Source of the DNA: Filimonas zeae | GTDB taxonomy: Bacteria; Bacteroidota; Bacteroidia; Chitinophagales; Chitinophagaceae | Assembly (NCBI RefSeq): GCF_014641615.1 | Contig: NZ_BMIB01000003.1 | Span: 434,001-498,000, forward strand | DNA: 64,000 bases | Direction: 5' to 3' | Part shown: positions 8,755-17,399 of the stretch, in pieces | Layout: the number at the start of each line of letters is the position of its first letter | Position numbering within the stretch: position 1 is the first letter of the stretch | Translations under genes and position numbers: made by a program | The notes under the pieces: model-generated | What the model saw: only the letters and a program-made list of their open reading frames with translations | Database searches by the model: none | Told to the model about the DNA's origin: nothing

Positions 8755-10260
8755 ATGACTAAAAACGTTTCTTCAGTAATAACACCCGGAAAAGTTTACC
8801 AGTATGTAGATACAGGCGAGCCTATGCGGGGCGGTATGAAAGACGTGTATTTCAGCCCCGACAAATCGTATGTGGTGGCTTTTTACCGTGATGAGCAGGA
8901 TGCTGTTTCCAAAGAACGCCTGCGTAAAATTGTAACCCAGTATTACGACAGCTTTTTTAACCGCGAAGGCGGGGATTATTATAAAGACCTGTATTGCTGG
9001 CCTACCGATATGGTGGAAGAAGGCCGTAAAACGGGTATAGTGGTGCCTGCCTACCACTCCAACTTCTTTTTCAAAAAAGGCTACGCCACCAGCGATCTTA
9101 TTAAAGGCAAGGAAAAAGAGGGCAAATGGTTTGCCTCGCCCAAATTCCGCAACAAACAGTTTGCACTGCGCCTGGATGAGTCGGAACTGGGTAACTGGCT
9201 CAGTTACTTTCAGGTATGCCTCAACATAAGCCGTGGCGTAAAACGCCTGCACTCCGCCGGGCTGGCGCATTCTGACCTTTCTTATAAAAACGTACTGGTA
9301 GACCCGGTGAGTAAATCGGCTGCTATTATAGATATTGATGGCCTGGTAGTACCGGGCCTGTTTCCGCCCGATGTAATAGGCACGGCAGACTTTATTGCGC
9401 CGGAAGTGCTTGCCACCAAGCACCTGCATGTAAAAGACCTGAACCGGGTGCTGCCCAGCCGGGTTACCGACCTGCATGCGCTGGCGGTAATGATTTACAT
9501 GTACCTGCTGTACCGCCACCCGTTAAAAGGGGGTAAAGTACACCACCTGGAGCCGGAAAAAGACGATCTGCTGTCGATGGGTAAAAAGGCCATGTTTATT
9601 GAGCATCCTACCGATGCCACTAACCGCCCCAATATAAGCCAGCTGAACCCGAAAGAATTGCCCTGGGCCGATGTAACGCGTATTCCTTATAGCGTAACCG
9701 GGCCTTACCTGAAAGCGTTGTTCGACCAGGCTTTTGTTACCGGCCTGCACGATCCGGCACAACGCCCGCCTGCTGAAATGTGGGAGCAGGCAATACTTAA
9801 AACCACCGATCTGATGCAGCCCTGCAGTAATACTGCCTGCGACCAGAAATGGTATGTGTTTGATAATACCAGCCGGCCCCGCTGCCCGTTCTGCGGAACG
9901 GCGCATAAAGGCACGCTGCCGGTGTTAGACCTGTATTATCAGTTTAAACCTGCTGTATGGCGGCCGGAAAATCACCGTTTAATGGTGTATAACAACCAGT
10001 ACCTGTTTCAGTGGCATGTAAACAGAAACGTGGTGCGCAACGAAAAATTAACGGCGGAACAAAAAGTTCCGGTAGGATACTTTACCTTTTACCAGGGAAA
10101 ATGGGTGCTGGTAAACCAGAAACTGGATTCTCTGAAAGATTTAACCAACGACGCGGAAGTGCCTTTGGGGGCTATGGTAGAAATTACAGATGGTAAAAGA
10201 CTGCTGCTATCGAAAGAAGAGGGCGGCAGGGTAGTGCTGATTACTATGGCCAATAAATAA
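8755..10260 (+). CDS. Ser/Thr protein kinase-like protein with zinc ribbon (TerY-P triad)
   Basis: 501 aa from the ATG at 8755; an in-frame TTG at 8737 is possible but less likely. The kinase fold is shown by a glycine-rich loop (MRGGMKDVYF), the catalytic loop LAHSDLSYKNVLVD (Asp about 174) and a DFG-equivalent IIDIDGLV (about 193-196), then an APE-like IAPEVLA. The strand that should carry the ATP-binding lysine reads SYVVAFYRDEQD with no lysine, so nucleotide binding may be atypical. Downstream is a four-cysteine zinc ribbon (CSNTACDQKW ... RCPFC, about 354-385) and a C-terminal beta-rich region. It presumably phosphorylates TerY or TerD partners, opposed by the adjacent PP2C (inference). 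Confidence 0.88.
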   Translation: MTKNVSSVITPGKVYQYVDTGEPMRGGMKDVYFSPDKSYVVAFYRDEQDAVSKERLRKIVTQYYDSFFNREGGDYYKDLYCWPTDMVEEGRKTGIVVPAYHSNFFFKKGYATSDLIKGKEKEGKWFASPKFRNKQFALRLDESELGNWLSYFQVCLNISRGVKRLHSAGLAHSDLSYKNVLVDPVSKSAAIIDIDGLVVPGLFPPDVIGTADFIAPEVLATKHLHVKDLNRVLPSRVTDLHALAVMIYMYLLYRHPLKGGKVHHLEPEKDDLLSMGKKAMFIEHPTDATNRPNISQLNPKELPWADVTRIPYSVTGPYLKALFDQAFVTGLHDPAQRPPAEMWEQAILKTTDLMQPCSNTACDQKWYVFDNTSRPRCPFCGTAHKGTLPVLDLYYQFKPAVWRPENHRLMVYNNQYLFQWHVNRNVVRNEKLTAEQKVPVGYFTFYQGKWVLVNQKLDSLKDLTNDAEVPLGAMVEITDGKRLLLSKEEGGRVVLITMANK

Positions 10261-10286
10261 GTTTATTCTTAATAATTATAACTAAC

Positions 10287-11234
10287 ATGAACGAACTGGT
10301 ACAACAGATTATTGACAACCCTTTGCCTTCGCTGGCAATTATTGGTAACCTGGTTATTATAGAAAGCCTGTTGTCAGTTGACAATGCGGCTGTGCTGGCT
10401 ACTATGGTAATGGACCTGCCTGAAAAAGACCGCAACAAAGCATTAAAATATGGTATCTGGGGCGCTTATATTTTCCGTGGCTTTGCCATGTTATTTGCTG
10501 CCTTTTTAATAGGCATCTGGTGGCTGAAACCACTGGGCGGCTTATACCTGCTGTGGCTGGTGGTTGATCAGTTTAAAGATAAAGTGGGCTATGGCGAAAA
10601 AGGTGCTGCTGTATTTAAAATACTAAGCCTGGGCGGACTGCTGTGGGCTATTAAAGCCGATGCCACTGTAAACATTTATATGCTGTGGAGCTTCCGCGCA
10701 CTGGCGGGTATTTATATCCTGTATCAGTTATATGCGTTAACCCGTAAAACGGAGCATCATGATAAAGAAGGCGAAGTAAGCAAATCAGACAACGCCATTT
10801 ATAAATTCTTCCAGAACAAAATAGGGCCCTTCTGGTCTACCATTATTCTGGTAGAAGTAATGGATATGGCTTTCTCTATCGATAACGTGTTTGCAGCGGT
10901 AGCCTTTACCCCTAACATTCTGCTGGTTTGTATAGGTGTGTTTATTGGTATTCTGGCTATGCGTTTTGTAGCGCAAACCTTTGTTAAGCTGATGGAGCGT
11001 TACCATTTTCTGGAAACAGCAGCCTTTATTGTAATTGCTATTCTGGGTATTAAACTCATTTTATCGCTGTACGAGCATTTTTACGAAGGCACGCCGCTGG
11101 CGCAGTTTCTGGGTGGCCATACTGCCGATATTATTACTTCATTGTTAACAGTAGGCATCTTTATTGTACCTATGCTCACCTCTATTCTGTTTAACTTTCC
11201 TAAAAAGACAGTAACAGGAGAGGATCATAAATAA
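10287..11234 (+). CDS. terC: TerC/DUF475-family integral membrane protein
   Basis: 315 aa with about nine hydrophobic segments. TerC signatures are present twice: IESLLSVDNAAVLATMV near the N-terminus and VEVMDMAFSIDNVFAAVAF in the second half, each carrying the acidic residues thought to bind or move metal ions within the membrane. TerC proteins are linked to manganese or calcium homeostasis and to tellurite resistance, and form the membrane anchor of Ter complexes. The gene follows the kinase by 26 bases. Whether it exports a cation here cannot be read from the sequence. Confidence 0.92.
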   Translation: MNELVQQIIDNPLPSLAIIGNLVIIESLLSVDNAAVLATMVMDLPEKDRNKALKYGIWGAYIFRGFAMLFAAFLIGIWWLKPLGGLYLLWLVVDQFKDKVGYGEKGAAVFKILSLGGLLWAIKADATVNIYMLWSFRALAGIYILYQLYALTRKTEHHDKEGEVSKSDNAIYKFFQNKIGPFWSTIILVEVMDMAFSIDNVFAAVAFTPNILLVCIGVFIGILAMRFVAQTFVKLMERYHFLETAAFIVIAILGIKLILSLYEHFYEGTPLAQFLGGHTADIITSLLTVGIFIVPMLTSILFNFPKKTVTGEDHK

Positions 11235-11255
11235 ACTATTCTAAAAAAGTACCGG

Positions 11256-11867
11256 ATGAAAAAAGGATTGATAGTAGTATTGGTGCTGGTGGCAGCAGGT
11301 GTGGCTGCCTGGTTTTTGCTGAAAAAGGAAGACAAACCAGAGCCGCCCAAACAGCAGCCACTGGCCATTAGCAAAAACAGCGAAACATTTAACCAGGCCT
11401 TTAACACGTTACTGGAAAACTATTACAGCCTGCAAAACGCTTTTGTAGAGTGGGATACGGCCAGCACTGCCAAAGCCGCTGCTGTACTGGCAGCCAGTGC
11501 AGAAAAAATACCTTTTAGCGAACTGAAAGGGGATACTATGATTGTAGCTACCGCCCGCTCTTTTGCAGAAAGTATTGCTGCGGAAGCCGGTACTGTTATT
11601 TCAGCAGCAGGTATTGAGGAAAAAAGACGTTCGTTTTACAACCTGTCTGAAAACCTGTACAACCTGGCAAGAACGGTAAAGTACGATAAGGCAGTGGTGT
11701 ACCACGTAAAATGCCCTATGGCGTTTAACGATACAGAAGAAGCCTTCTGGATTGCCAGTGAGAACAAAGTGGAAAACCCTTATCTGGGTAAAAAGCATCC
11801 GAAGTATAAAGCAGGTATGCTGAATTGTGGTGAGGTGCAGGATTCGCTGGATTTCAGACAGAAATAG
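11256..11867 (+). CDS. DUF3347-type metal-binding-like envelope protein closing the ter operon
   Basis: 203 aa. One N-terminal membrane helix (MKKGLIVVLVLVAAGVAAWF), then a proline-rich linker (KPEPPKQQP) and a periplasm-facing domain. The helical part with NQAFNTLLENYYSLQNAFVE and the C-terminal YHVKCPMAFND ... ENPYLGKK ... MLNCGEVQDS pattern match DUF3347, a domain found alone or fused to CusB-type metal efflux adaptors; the Cys and His residues are plausible copper ligands. There is no lipobox, so it is membrane-anchored. It lies 21 bases after terC and just before the operon terminator, suggesting that metal sensing or handling is part of the system. Confidence 0.8.
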   Translation: MKKGLIVVLVLVAAGVAAWFLLKKEDKPEPPKQQPLAISKNSETFNQAFNTLLENYYSLQNAFVEWDTASTAKAAAVLAASAEKIPFSELKGDTMIVATARSFAESIAAEAGTVISAAGIEEKRRSFYNLSENLYNLARTVKYDKAVVYHVKCPMAFNDTEEAFWIASENKVENPYLGKKHPKYKAGMLNCGEVQDSLDFRQK

Positions 11868-11895
11868 TTACATAGCAGCCTGGAAATGGCATAAA

Positions 11896-11940
11896 AAAGA
11901 AGCTGTCTCATATATAAATGAGGCGGCTTCTTTATTTTTT
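11896..11940 (+). terminator. Intrinsic terminator of the ter operon
   Basis: A 16-bp stem (arms 11896-11911 and 11918-11933, with G-U pairs) around a 6-base loop is followed by a T-rich tail. It ends the run of co-directional ter genes. Confidence 0.88.
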
Positions 11941-12007
11941 GTACCGTCAGTATAAAGCTCCTTCACACTTTATTTATGTAAGCTTATACCAGCACTATTA
12001 AGGCATG

Positions 12008-12037
12008 TTTGATTTTTACTCAACTTTCGTATTTTGG
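12008..12037 (+). promoter_or_regulatory. Bacteroidota-type promoter for the alpha/beta hydrolase
   Basis: TTTG at 12008-12011 and TATTTTGG at 12030-12037 are separated by 18 bases, close to the Bacteroidota -33/-7 consensus (TTTG / TAnnTTTG). The gene starts 48 bases downstream. The -7 box is imperfect. Confidence 0.4.
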
Positions 12038-12085
12038 TAATTTAAAGCCCATTTACATCGTTTTACAACTATCTCAAAACCTGAT

Positions 12086-13366
12086 ATGAAATTGTTAACC
12101 TGCCTCCTGTTTATTTGCCCTTTATCCCTTCATGCTCAATCGCGTAACGACTGGGACGCGTTTACCAGGCAAGTAAAAGTTGCTGATTTTACCGGTAAAA
12201 AATTTAAACTGGAAGCCGCCGTGAAAGTAGAGCTGATTGACTCCACAGCAGAAGCGGAGTTATGGGCAAGGGTTGATAAAGCGGATAAGAAAACGGGCTT
12301 TTTTTACAACATGATGGACAAACCCATTCGTTCCGGCAACTGGGCTGTTTACACTATAAACGGCAAAGTTGATAAAGGGGCTGTTAACCTGGCCTTCGGT
12401 GGACTCTTTTCACGACGTGGTATTTTTTATTTTGACTATTTCCGTTTGTGGATAGAGAATACTAAAGATCAGTTTGAAGAAATTCTTCTTCCTAACGGCG
12501 ATTTTGAAGAAGATTCTCTGCGAAACTGGGCCGGCTTTAATATGAATACAGCCTTTAAATTGACGCTGGCAAGTGACACATTCTTTCACGGTAAAAAAGC
12601 GCTCAAAGTGGATGGCGCTGCATTTAAAACTGCACCGGTTTTAGGTGCAAATAACGTCGTGGGCAGATATGCACCGGTTAACGGTATAAATATATACTAC
12701 GAAACATATGGAGAAGGAGCGCCCTTGCTCCTGTTGCACGGTAATTCTCAGTCGATCAGCTCCTTTTATGCACAGATACCGGCATTTGCTAAAAAGTATA
12801 AAGTGATTGCAGTTGATACACGCGGACAGGGAAAATCAGGTGATGATGGCAAGATGTATACCTACGACCAGTTTGCGTCTGATATGAATGCCTTGCTGGA
12901 TTATTTACATATAGACAGTGCACATATAGTTGGCTGGAGTGATGGCGGCAATACAGGCCTGATTATGGCTATGAAATATCCTGCCAAAGTAAAGAAACTG
13001 GTGACAATGGGAGCGAACGTTTTTATAGACGATACAGTGGTTGAAAAATGGGTGTTCAAAGAATTGGATCATCAGTTAAAAGAACTTAAGAACGACACCA
13101 CTTCCCGGGCAAACAACAGGAGACGGCTGATTAATATGCTGTTGACTGAACCAAGGCACTCTTTTGATGATTTAAATACAATCCATTGCCCGGTATTAGT
13201 GGTGGCAGGAGAGAAGGATGTTACAAAGCCGGAGCATACAAAACAGATTGCAACACATATTATGGGAAGTACTCTGCTTATCGCTCCTAAGGAAACGCAT
13301 TACTATCCCACAGAAAACGCAGCTTCATTCAATAAAGTAGTGCTTGACTTTTTTGAAAAACAGTAA
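12086..13366 (+). CDS. Exported alpha/beta hydrolase with N-terminal accessory domain
   Basis: 426 aa. A signal peptide (MKLLTCLLFICPLSLHAQS) is followed by a beta-rich module to about residue 190 (FEEILLPNGDFEEDSLRNWAG resembles carbohydrate-binding/jelly-roll modules), then a complete alpha/beta hydrolase domain. The oxyanion HG motif is in LLLLHGNSQS, the nucleophile elbow is GWSDGG (Ser about 285), the acid lies in AGEKDVTKPEH (Asp about 378) and the histidine in KETHYYPTE (about 405). It probably acts as an esterase or lipase in the periplasm; the substrate is unknown. It stands alone between two terminators. Confidence 0.88.
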   Translation: MKLLTCLLFICPLSLHAQSRNDWDAFTRQVKVADFTGKKFKLEAAVKVELIDSTAEAELWARVDKADKKTGFFYNMMDKPIRSGNWAVYTINGKVDKGAVNLAFGGLFSRRGIFYFDYFRLWIENTKDQFEEILLPNGDFEEDSLRNWAGFNMNTAFKLTLASDTFFHGKKALKVDGAAFKTAPVLGANNVVGRYAPVNGINIYYETYGEGAPLLLLHGNSQSISSFYAQIPAFAKKYKVIAVDTRGQGKSGDDGKMYTYDQFASDMNALLDYLHIDSAHIVGWSDGGNTGLIMAMKYPAKVKKLVTMGANVFIDDTVVEKWVFKELDHQLKELKNDTTSRANNRRRLINMLLTEPRHSFDDLNTIHCPVLVVAGEKDVTKPEHTKQIATHIMGSTLLIAPKETHYYPTENAASFNKVVLDFFEKQ

Positions 13367-13475
13367 GAGTCAATTTCAGCGTTTACTCAGGTTGTAAGTT
13401 ACCAGCCTCATGTAACGTATTTCAGTTAATCTTTTCGGTGATTGACGATTAATTACCCGGAAAGCAACAATAAAG

Positions 13476-13515
13476 AAAAAGCCGTCGCAAATTACTTTTG
13501 AGACGGCTTTTCCTT
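13476..13515. terminator. Bidirectional terminator between convergent genes
   Basis: AAAAGCCGTC and GACGGCTTTT form a 10-bp stem (13477-13486 and 13502-13511), giving a T-run on both strands. It serves the hydrolase on the plus strand and the convergent minus-strand gene, whose stop is just beyond it. Confidence 0.8.
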
Positions 13516-13517
13516 TA

Positions 13518-14579
13518 TTAAGGCTCGTACTGTATTACAATCTTCGCGTTCTTTTTCAGGTCCGATGACAGCGATAGTTCATACCGTTTATCGCCACAGG
13601 TAATTACCATCAGCGCCGTATTAGGTGGCACGGTACCCAGATTGTCTGCTACCATTACCAACTCATGCACACGGTCCTGCGGTGTAGCGTGAATATTTAC
13701 CACAAGTGGTTCGTAGGCCAACCGCTTTTTAAACAGCACTGCTTCGTTGTTGTGGTATACTGTTACAGTATCGTTGTCTATTTCTCCGTTGTCGTACAGC
13801 TTAACAGTAATCTCCGGAGAATGCACTAGCAGTGTTTTTTCTGTTTTGCTTTCCCTTTGTTTCAGAATGGGGGGCACGGGCACCTGCCGTACAGGGGGAG
13901 CCATTACCACCGGCGGCTGAACTTTTAAAGAATCTGTTGTTTTATTGCGTGGCACAATTACCAGCGCGCTGTCCACAGGTTTTTTAGGTGTAACCGGTGG
14001 CGTTGTTTTTTTGCTGCTGTTTTGCAGGCGGGCATTGTCGTTCGGCATCAGGTTGGCTTCTGCACCGGGTTTTATTTTCATGCCCGGTTTCGCATTCTGT
14101 TTGCCATTTACCAGAAAGTCTTCTTTGTAAAAATCAGACTCCGGCGATCGTTTCAGGTATACTTTCCCCGAGCCGCAGGGGCTTTTATCTGCTACGCTTT
14201 CCGATGTGTAAGTGCCTTCCAGAAATTCCTCTTTACCTTCTTTGCGCCAGGTAAGATAACAGGTCATAGCACAGGCACCACTGCCATCCAGGGTTTTCAC
14301 CTCCAGCATTTTGTTTTCGCGGATAAGCACGTTGGCGGTTTTATCCATAAAAATGCCCTGCAAACTGGCCTTGCCGTAAAACGTAACATCCTTATAAGAG
14401 TAAGTAACCCCTTTCAGGGCTTTATCAGGTTCCTCTTTAATCTGAACCTCATATTTATATTGCTGTTTCAGCGCTCCGAAGCCCTGCACAAAATACCCTT
14501 TCCATATACCAGTGAGGTTCTGGGCGGTGCTAAAGGCAGGTAGCGCAAGCAATGAAAGCATAAAAACCTTGTACCTCAT
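13518..14579 (-). CDS. Exported hypothetical protein, two-part with proline-rich linker
   Basis: 353 aa, no family recognised. A signal peptide (MRYKVFMLSLLALPAFSTAQ) precedes an N-terminal domain (about 20-150: NLTGIWKGYFVQGF, then a beta-rich stretch with CAMTCYLTW cysteines), a Lys/Pro-rich linker (about 185-245) and a C-terminal beta-sandwich-like domain (about 250-353: SPEITVKLYDNGEIDNDTVT, ending KNAKIVIQYEP). The C-terminal pattern of alternating hydrophobic residues with LYDNGEIDNDTV recurs in Bacteroidota surface proteins. It is probably periplasmic or outer-membrane associated. It diverges from thrS. Confidence 0.75.
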   Translation of the reverse strand: MRYKVFMLSLLALPAFSTAQNLTGIWKGYFVQGFGALKQQYKYEVQIKEEPDKALKGVTYSYKDVTFYGKASLQGIFMDKTANVLIRENKMLEVKTLDGSGACAMTCYLTWRKEGKEEFLEGTYTSESVADKSPCGSGKVYLKRSPESDFYKEDFLVNGKQNAKPGMKIKPGAEANLMPNDNARLQNSSKKTTPPVTPKKPVDSALVIVPRNKTTDSLKVQPPVVMAPPVRQVPVPPILKQRESKTEKTLLVHSPEITVKLYDNGEIDNDTVTVYHNNEAVLFKKRLAYEPLVVNIHATPQDRVHELVMVADNLGTVPPNTALMVITCGDKRYELSLSSDLKKNAKIVIQYEP

Positions 14580-14584
14580 AAAAA

Positions 14585-14612
14585 CAAATGTAATAATGTA
14601 AGATAGTACAAC
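14585..14612 (-). promoter_or_regulatory. Promoter for the minus-strand exported protein
   Basis: On the minus strand TACATTTG (14592-14585) fits the TAnnTTTG -7 box, with a TTG-containing -33 region near 14612-14609. The -7 box ends only 5 bases before the ATG, implying an almost leaderless transcript. Confidence 0.4.
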
Positions 14613-14644
14613 AGCGTAAGGAAGCGTTAAAACATGAAAAATAC

Positions 14645-14652
14645 TACTTTTG
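14645..14652 (+). promoter_or_regulatory. -7 promoter box of thrS
   Basis: TACTTTTG fits TAnnTTTG exactly. It ends 10 bases before the thrS ATG, so the 5' UTR would be only a few bases. The matching -33 element (a GTTAAA region near 14625) is weak. Confidence 0.45.
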
Positions 14653-14662
14653 TGTCCCTTTT

Positions 14663-16594
14663 ATGATAAATATTACTTTCCCGGACGGAGCAGTGCGCCA
14701 ATATGAAAGTGGCAGTACTGCGTTAGACATTGCCAGGTCCATTAGTGAAGGACTGGCCAGAAAAGTGTTGGCCGCGAATGTCGATGGCCAGGTATGGGAC
14801 GCCACAAGGCCCCTTACTGCAGACGCAAACGTGAAGTTTCTGACGTGGGACGACACGGATGGCAAATCAACGTTCTGGCACTCTTCTGCCCACCTGATGG
14901 CGGAAGCGGTGGAAAGCCTGTTTCCCGGCGCTAAGTTCTGGGTAGGACCTGCGTTGGACAAAGGTTTTTATTATGATATTGATCTGGGCGACCGTAAAAT
15001 ATCTGAAGAAGACCTGGCCGGGCTGGAAAAGAAGATGAACGAACTGGCTAAGCAAAACAACGCCTATGTACGTAAAGAAATGCCCAAGGCAGAAGCCATT
15101 GCATACTTTACAGAAAAGGGCGATGAATACAAGCTGGACCTGCTGGGCAACCTGGAAGATGGCAAAATAAGCTTTTACACACAAGGGCAGTTTACCGATC
15201 TGTGCCGTGGGCCCCATATTCCTGCCACCGGCGCTATCAAAGCTATCAAGCTTACCAATATTGCCGGTGCGTACTGGAAAGGCAACGAAAACAACAAACA
15301 GCTTACCCGTATATATGGTGTTACTTTTCCCACACAGAAGGAACTGGATGAGTACCTGCTGATGCTGGAAGAGGCCAAAAAACGCGACCACCGTAAACTG
15401 GGTAAAGAACTGGGTATTTATACCATGGATGATGATGTGGGCCCGGGTTTACCGCTGTGGTTGCCTAATGGTACCATTATTATTGAAGAGCTGGAAAAGC
15501 TGGCTAAGGAAACGGAAGAAGATGCCGGCTACAAAAGGGTAGTAACCCCGCACCTGGCAAAAGAGAGCATGTACCTGACCAGCGGTCACCTGCCTTATTA
15601 TGCAGATAGTATGTTCCCGGCCATGGAAATGGACGGTACCAAATATTACCTGAAGGCCATGAACTGCCCGCACCACCACAAAATATTCAGTGCAGAGCAG
15701 AGAAGCTATAAAGACATGCCGTTACGCCTGGCGGAATATGGTACCTGTTACCGTTACGAGCAGAGTGGTGAGTTGTTTGGGCTGATGCGGGTACGCTGCC
15801 TGCACATGAACGATGCGCATATTTACTGTACCAAAGAGCAGTTTGCGCAGGAGTTTAAGGCGGTGAACGATATGTACGTGAAGTATTTCAACATTTTTGG
15901 TATTGACAAGTACGTGATGCGTTTGAGCCTGCACGATCCTGCCAAACTGGGTCAGAAATACATTAACGAGCCGGAACTGTGGCTGGAAACCGAGCAGATG
16001 GTGCGTGAAGTATTGCAGGAAACCGGCACGCCGTTTATTGAAGTGCAGGATGAAGGCGCGTTTTACGGTCCTAAAATTGATGTACAGATATGGAGTGCGA
16101 TAGGCCGCGAGTTTACCCTGGCCACCAACCAGGTAGATTTTGCGCAGGGCCGCCGCTTTAAACTGGAGTTTACCAATAAAGACAATTCGCCGGAAACCCC
16201 GCTGATTATTCACCGTGCACCACTGGGTACGCACGAAAGGTTTATCGGCTTTCTGTTAGAGCATTACGCTGGTAAATTCCCCGTATGGTTAGCGCCGCAG
16301 CAGGTGAAAATTCTGCCTATCAGCGATAAATTTTTACCCTACGCGCAGGAGGTAATGCAACAATTACGCAAGGCGCGCGTTAGAGTAGACATTGACGACC
16401 GCAGCGAAAAGATTGGTAAAAAAATCCGTGAAGCTGAGCTGAGCCGCGTGCCGTACATGCTGGTGATTGGTGAGAAAGAGGTGGCCGAAGGGCGTTTATC
16501 TATCCGCAGACAGGGGGTAGGTGATACCGGAAGCGTAACCGTGGAAGAGTTTATTAACACCGTGAAAGAGGAAATTGCTGAAAGAAAAGCATAA
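14663..16594 (+). CDS. thrS: Threonyl-tRNA synthetase
   Basis: 643 aa, the normal length. It joins threonine to tRNA-Thr in the cytosol. Domains in order: N-terminal TGS domain (INITFPDGAVRQYESGSTAL), the editing domain with its HxxxH zinc-like site (HSSAHLMAEAVESLFPG), the class II catalytic core (LKAMNCPHHH, RYEQSGELFGLMRVR, FYGPKIDVQI) and the C-terminal anticodon-binding domain (VKILPISDKF ... YMLVIGEKE). The cluster thrS-infC-rpmI-rplT is classic in bacteria and is intact here. Confidence 0.98.
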   Translation: MINITFPDGAVRQYESGSTALDIARSISEGLARKVLAANVDGQVWDATRPLTADANVKFLTWDDTDGKSTFWHSSAHLMAEAVESLFPGAKFWVGPALDKGFYYDIDLGDRKISEEDLAGLEKKMNELAKQNNAYVRKEMPKAEAIAYFTEKGDEYKLDLLGNLEDGKISFYTQGQFTDLCRGPHIPATGAIKAIKLTNIAGAYWKGNENNKQLTRIYGVTFPTQKELDEYLLMLEEAKKRDHRKLGKELGIYTMDDDVGPGLPLWLPNGTIIIEELEKLAKETEEDAGYKRVVTPHLAKESMYLTSGHLPYYADSMFPAMEMDGTKYYLKAMNCPHHHKIFSAEQRSYKDMPLRLAEYGTCYRYEQSGELFGLMRVRCLHMNDAHIYCTKEQFAQEFKAVNDMYVKYFNIFGIDKYVMRLSLHDPAKLGQKYINEPELWLETEQMVREVLQETGTPFIEVQDEGAFYGPKIDVQIWSAIGREFTLATNQVDFAQGRRFKLEFTNKDNSPETPLIIHRAPLGTHERFIGFLLEHYAGKFPVWLAPQQVKILPISDKFLPYAQEVMQQLRKARVRVDIDDRSEKIGKKIREAELSRVPYMLVIGEKEVAEGRLSIRRQGVGDTGSVTVEEFINTVKEEIAERKA

Positions 16595-16642
16595 ATAGTT
16601 TAATTTAGAGGTTGAAAATCATTTTTTACTAAACAACAATGA

Positions 16643-17233
16643 ATGGCTTTACCAAATAGAGGGGGAGGAAGGTTTAACCCCAGGATGAACAGACAACCAG
16701 AGCCCGAACATCGTATCAACGAGAGAATCAGGGTACCTCAGGTTCGTTTGGTTGGTGATAATGTTACAGTAGGTGTGTATCCGCTGGAAGAGGCGCGTAA
16801 GATAGCGCAGCAGCAGGAGTTAGACCTGGTGGAAATTTCGCCGAATGCCGATCCTCCCGTATGTAAAGTGATCGATTATAAAAAATTCCTTTACGAGAAA
16901 AAGCGTAAGGAAAAGGAAATGAAGGCAAATGCCAAGCAGAGCGAGGTAAAAGAAATCCGCTTTACGCCTGGTACGGATGATCACGATTTCGATTTTAAAT
17001 CGAAACATGCCGAAAAATTCCTGAAAGATGGCAACAAGGTAAAAGCTTACGTTCAGTTTAAAGGCCGCGCTATTATGTTTAAAGACAGAGGCGAGCTGTT
17101 GCTGCTGAAGTTTGCTGAGCGTTTAACCGAAGTAGGTGTACTGGAAGGCATGCCTAAAATGGAAGGAAAAAGAATGCTGGTAATGTTTGCCCCTAAAGGT
17201 TCTAAAAAGCCTGCTGCGGGTGCCAAAGCATAA
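16643..17233 (+). CDS. infC: Translation initiation factor IF-3
   Basis: 196 aa. It binds the 30S subunit and proofreads start codon selection. The N-domain (INERIRVPQVRLVGDN ... YPLEEARKIAQQQELDLVEI, PPVCKVIDYKKFLYE) and C-domain (EIRFTPGTDDHDFDFKSKH, YVQFKGRAI) are standard, with a Lys/Ala-rich tail. The start is fixed by a TGA stop directly before the ATG at 16643. Unlike the AUU start of the enterobacterial gene, it uses ATG, so the known start-codon autoregulation is not expected. An ATG four bases upstream opens only a six-codon overlapping frame. Confidence 0.98.
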   Translation: MALPNRGGGRFNPRMNRQPEPEHRINERIRVPQVRLVGDNVTVGVYPLEEARKIAQQQELDLVEISPNADPPVCKVIDYKKFLYEKKRKEKEMKANAKQSEVKEIRFTPGTDDHDFDFKSKHAEKFLKDGNKVKAYVQFKGRAIMFKDRGELLLLKFAERLTEVGVLEGMPKMEGKRMLVMFAPKGSKKPAAGAKA

Positions 17234-17250
17234 CTACCTCATTAATAGTG

Positions 17251-17285
17251 AAAAAGCGCCTTTATAGGGCGCTTTTTCTTTTTTA
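17251..17285 (+). terminator. Intrinsic terminator after infC
   Basis: AAAAAGCGCC and GGCGCTTTTT form a 10-bp stem (17251-17260 / 17268-17277) followed by TCTTTTTT. It separates infC from the rpmI promoter. Confidence 0.88.
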
Positions 17286-17363
17286 ACTTTCGACAGTAAA
17301 AACTGCCCGGTTATTTACATTGCATCAAGAATTGTAATATACACCTTCTCGCTGGTAGTAAAT

Positions 17364-17395
17364 TTTGAAATCTCATTTATTTTCTGTTACCTTTG
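17364..17395 (+). promoter_or_regulatory. rpmI: Bacteroidota-type promoter of rpmI-rplT
   Basis: TTTG at 17364-17367 and TACCTTTG at 17388-17395 are separated by 20 bases, an exact match to TTTG-N(17-23)-TAnnTTTG. Transcription would start near 17400, leaving a leader of about 85 bases before rpmI. Confidence 0.75.
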
Positions 17396-17399
17396 CAAC

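Noticed and set aside
12086..13366. Epoxide hydrolase assignment for the exported hydrolase
   Set aside because: The nucleophile is serine (GWSDGG), not the aspartate of epoxide hydrolases.
16639..16659. Six-codon upstream frame overlapping the infC start
   Set aside because: It is too short and probably a chance ATG; noted only because of its position.
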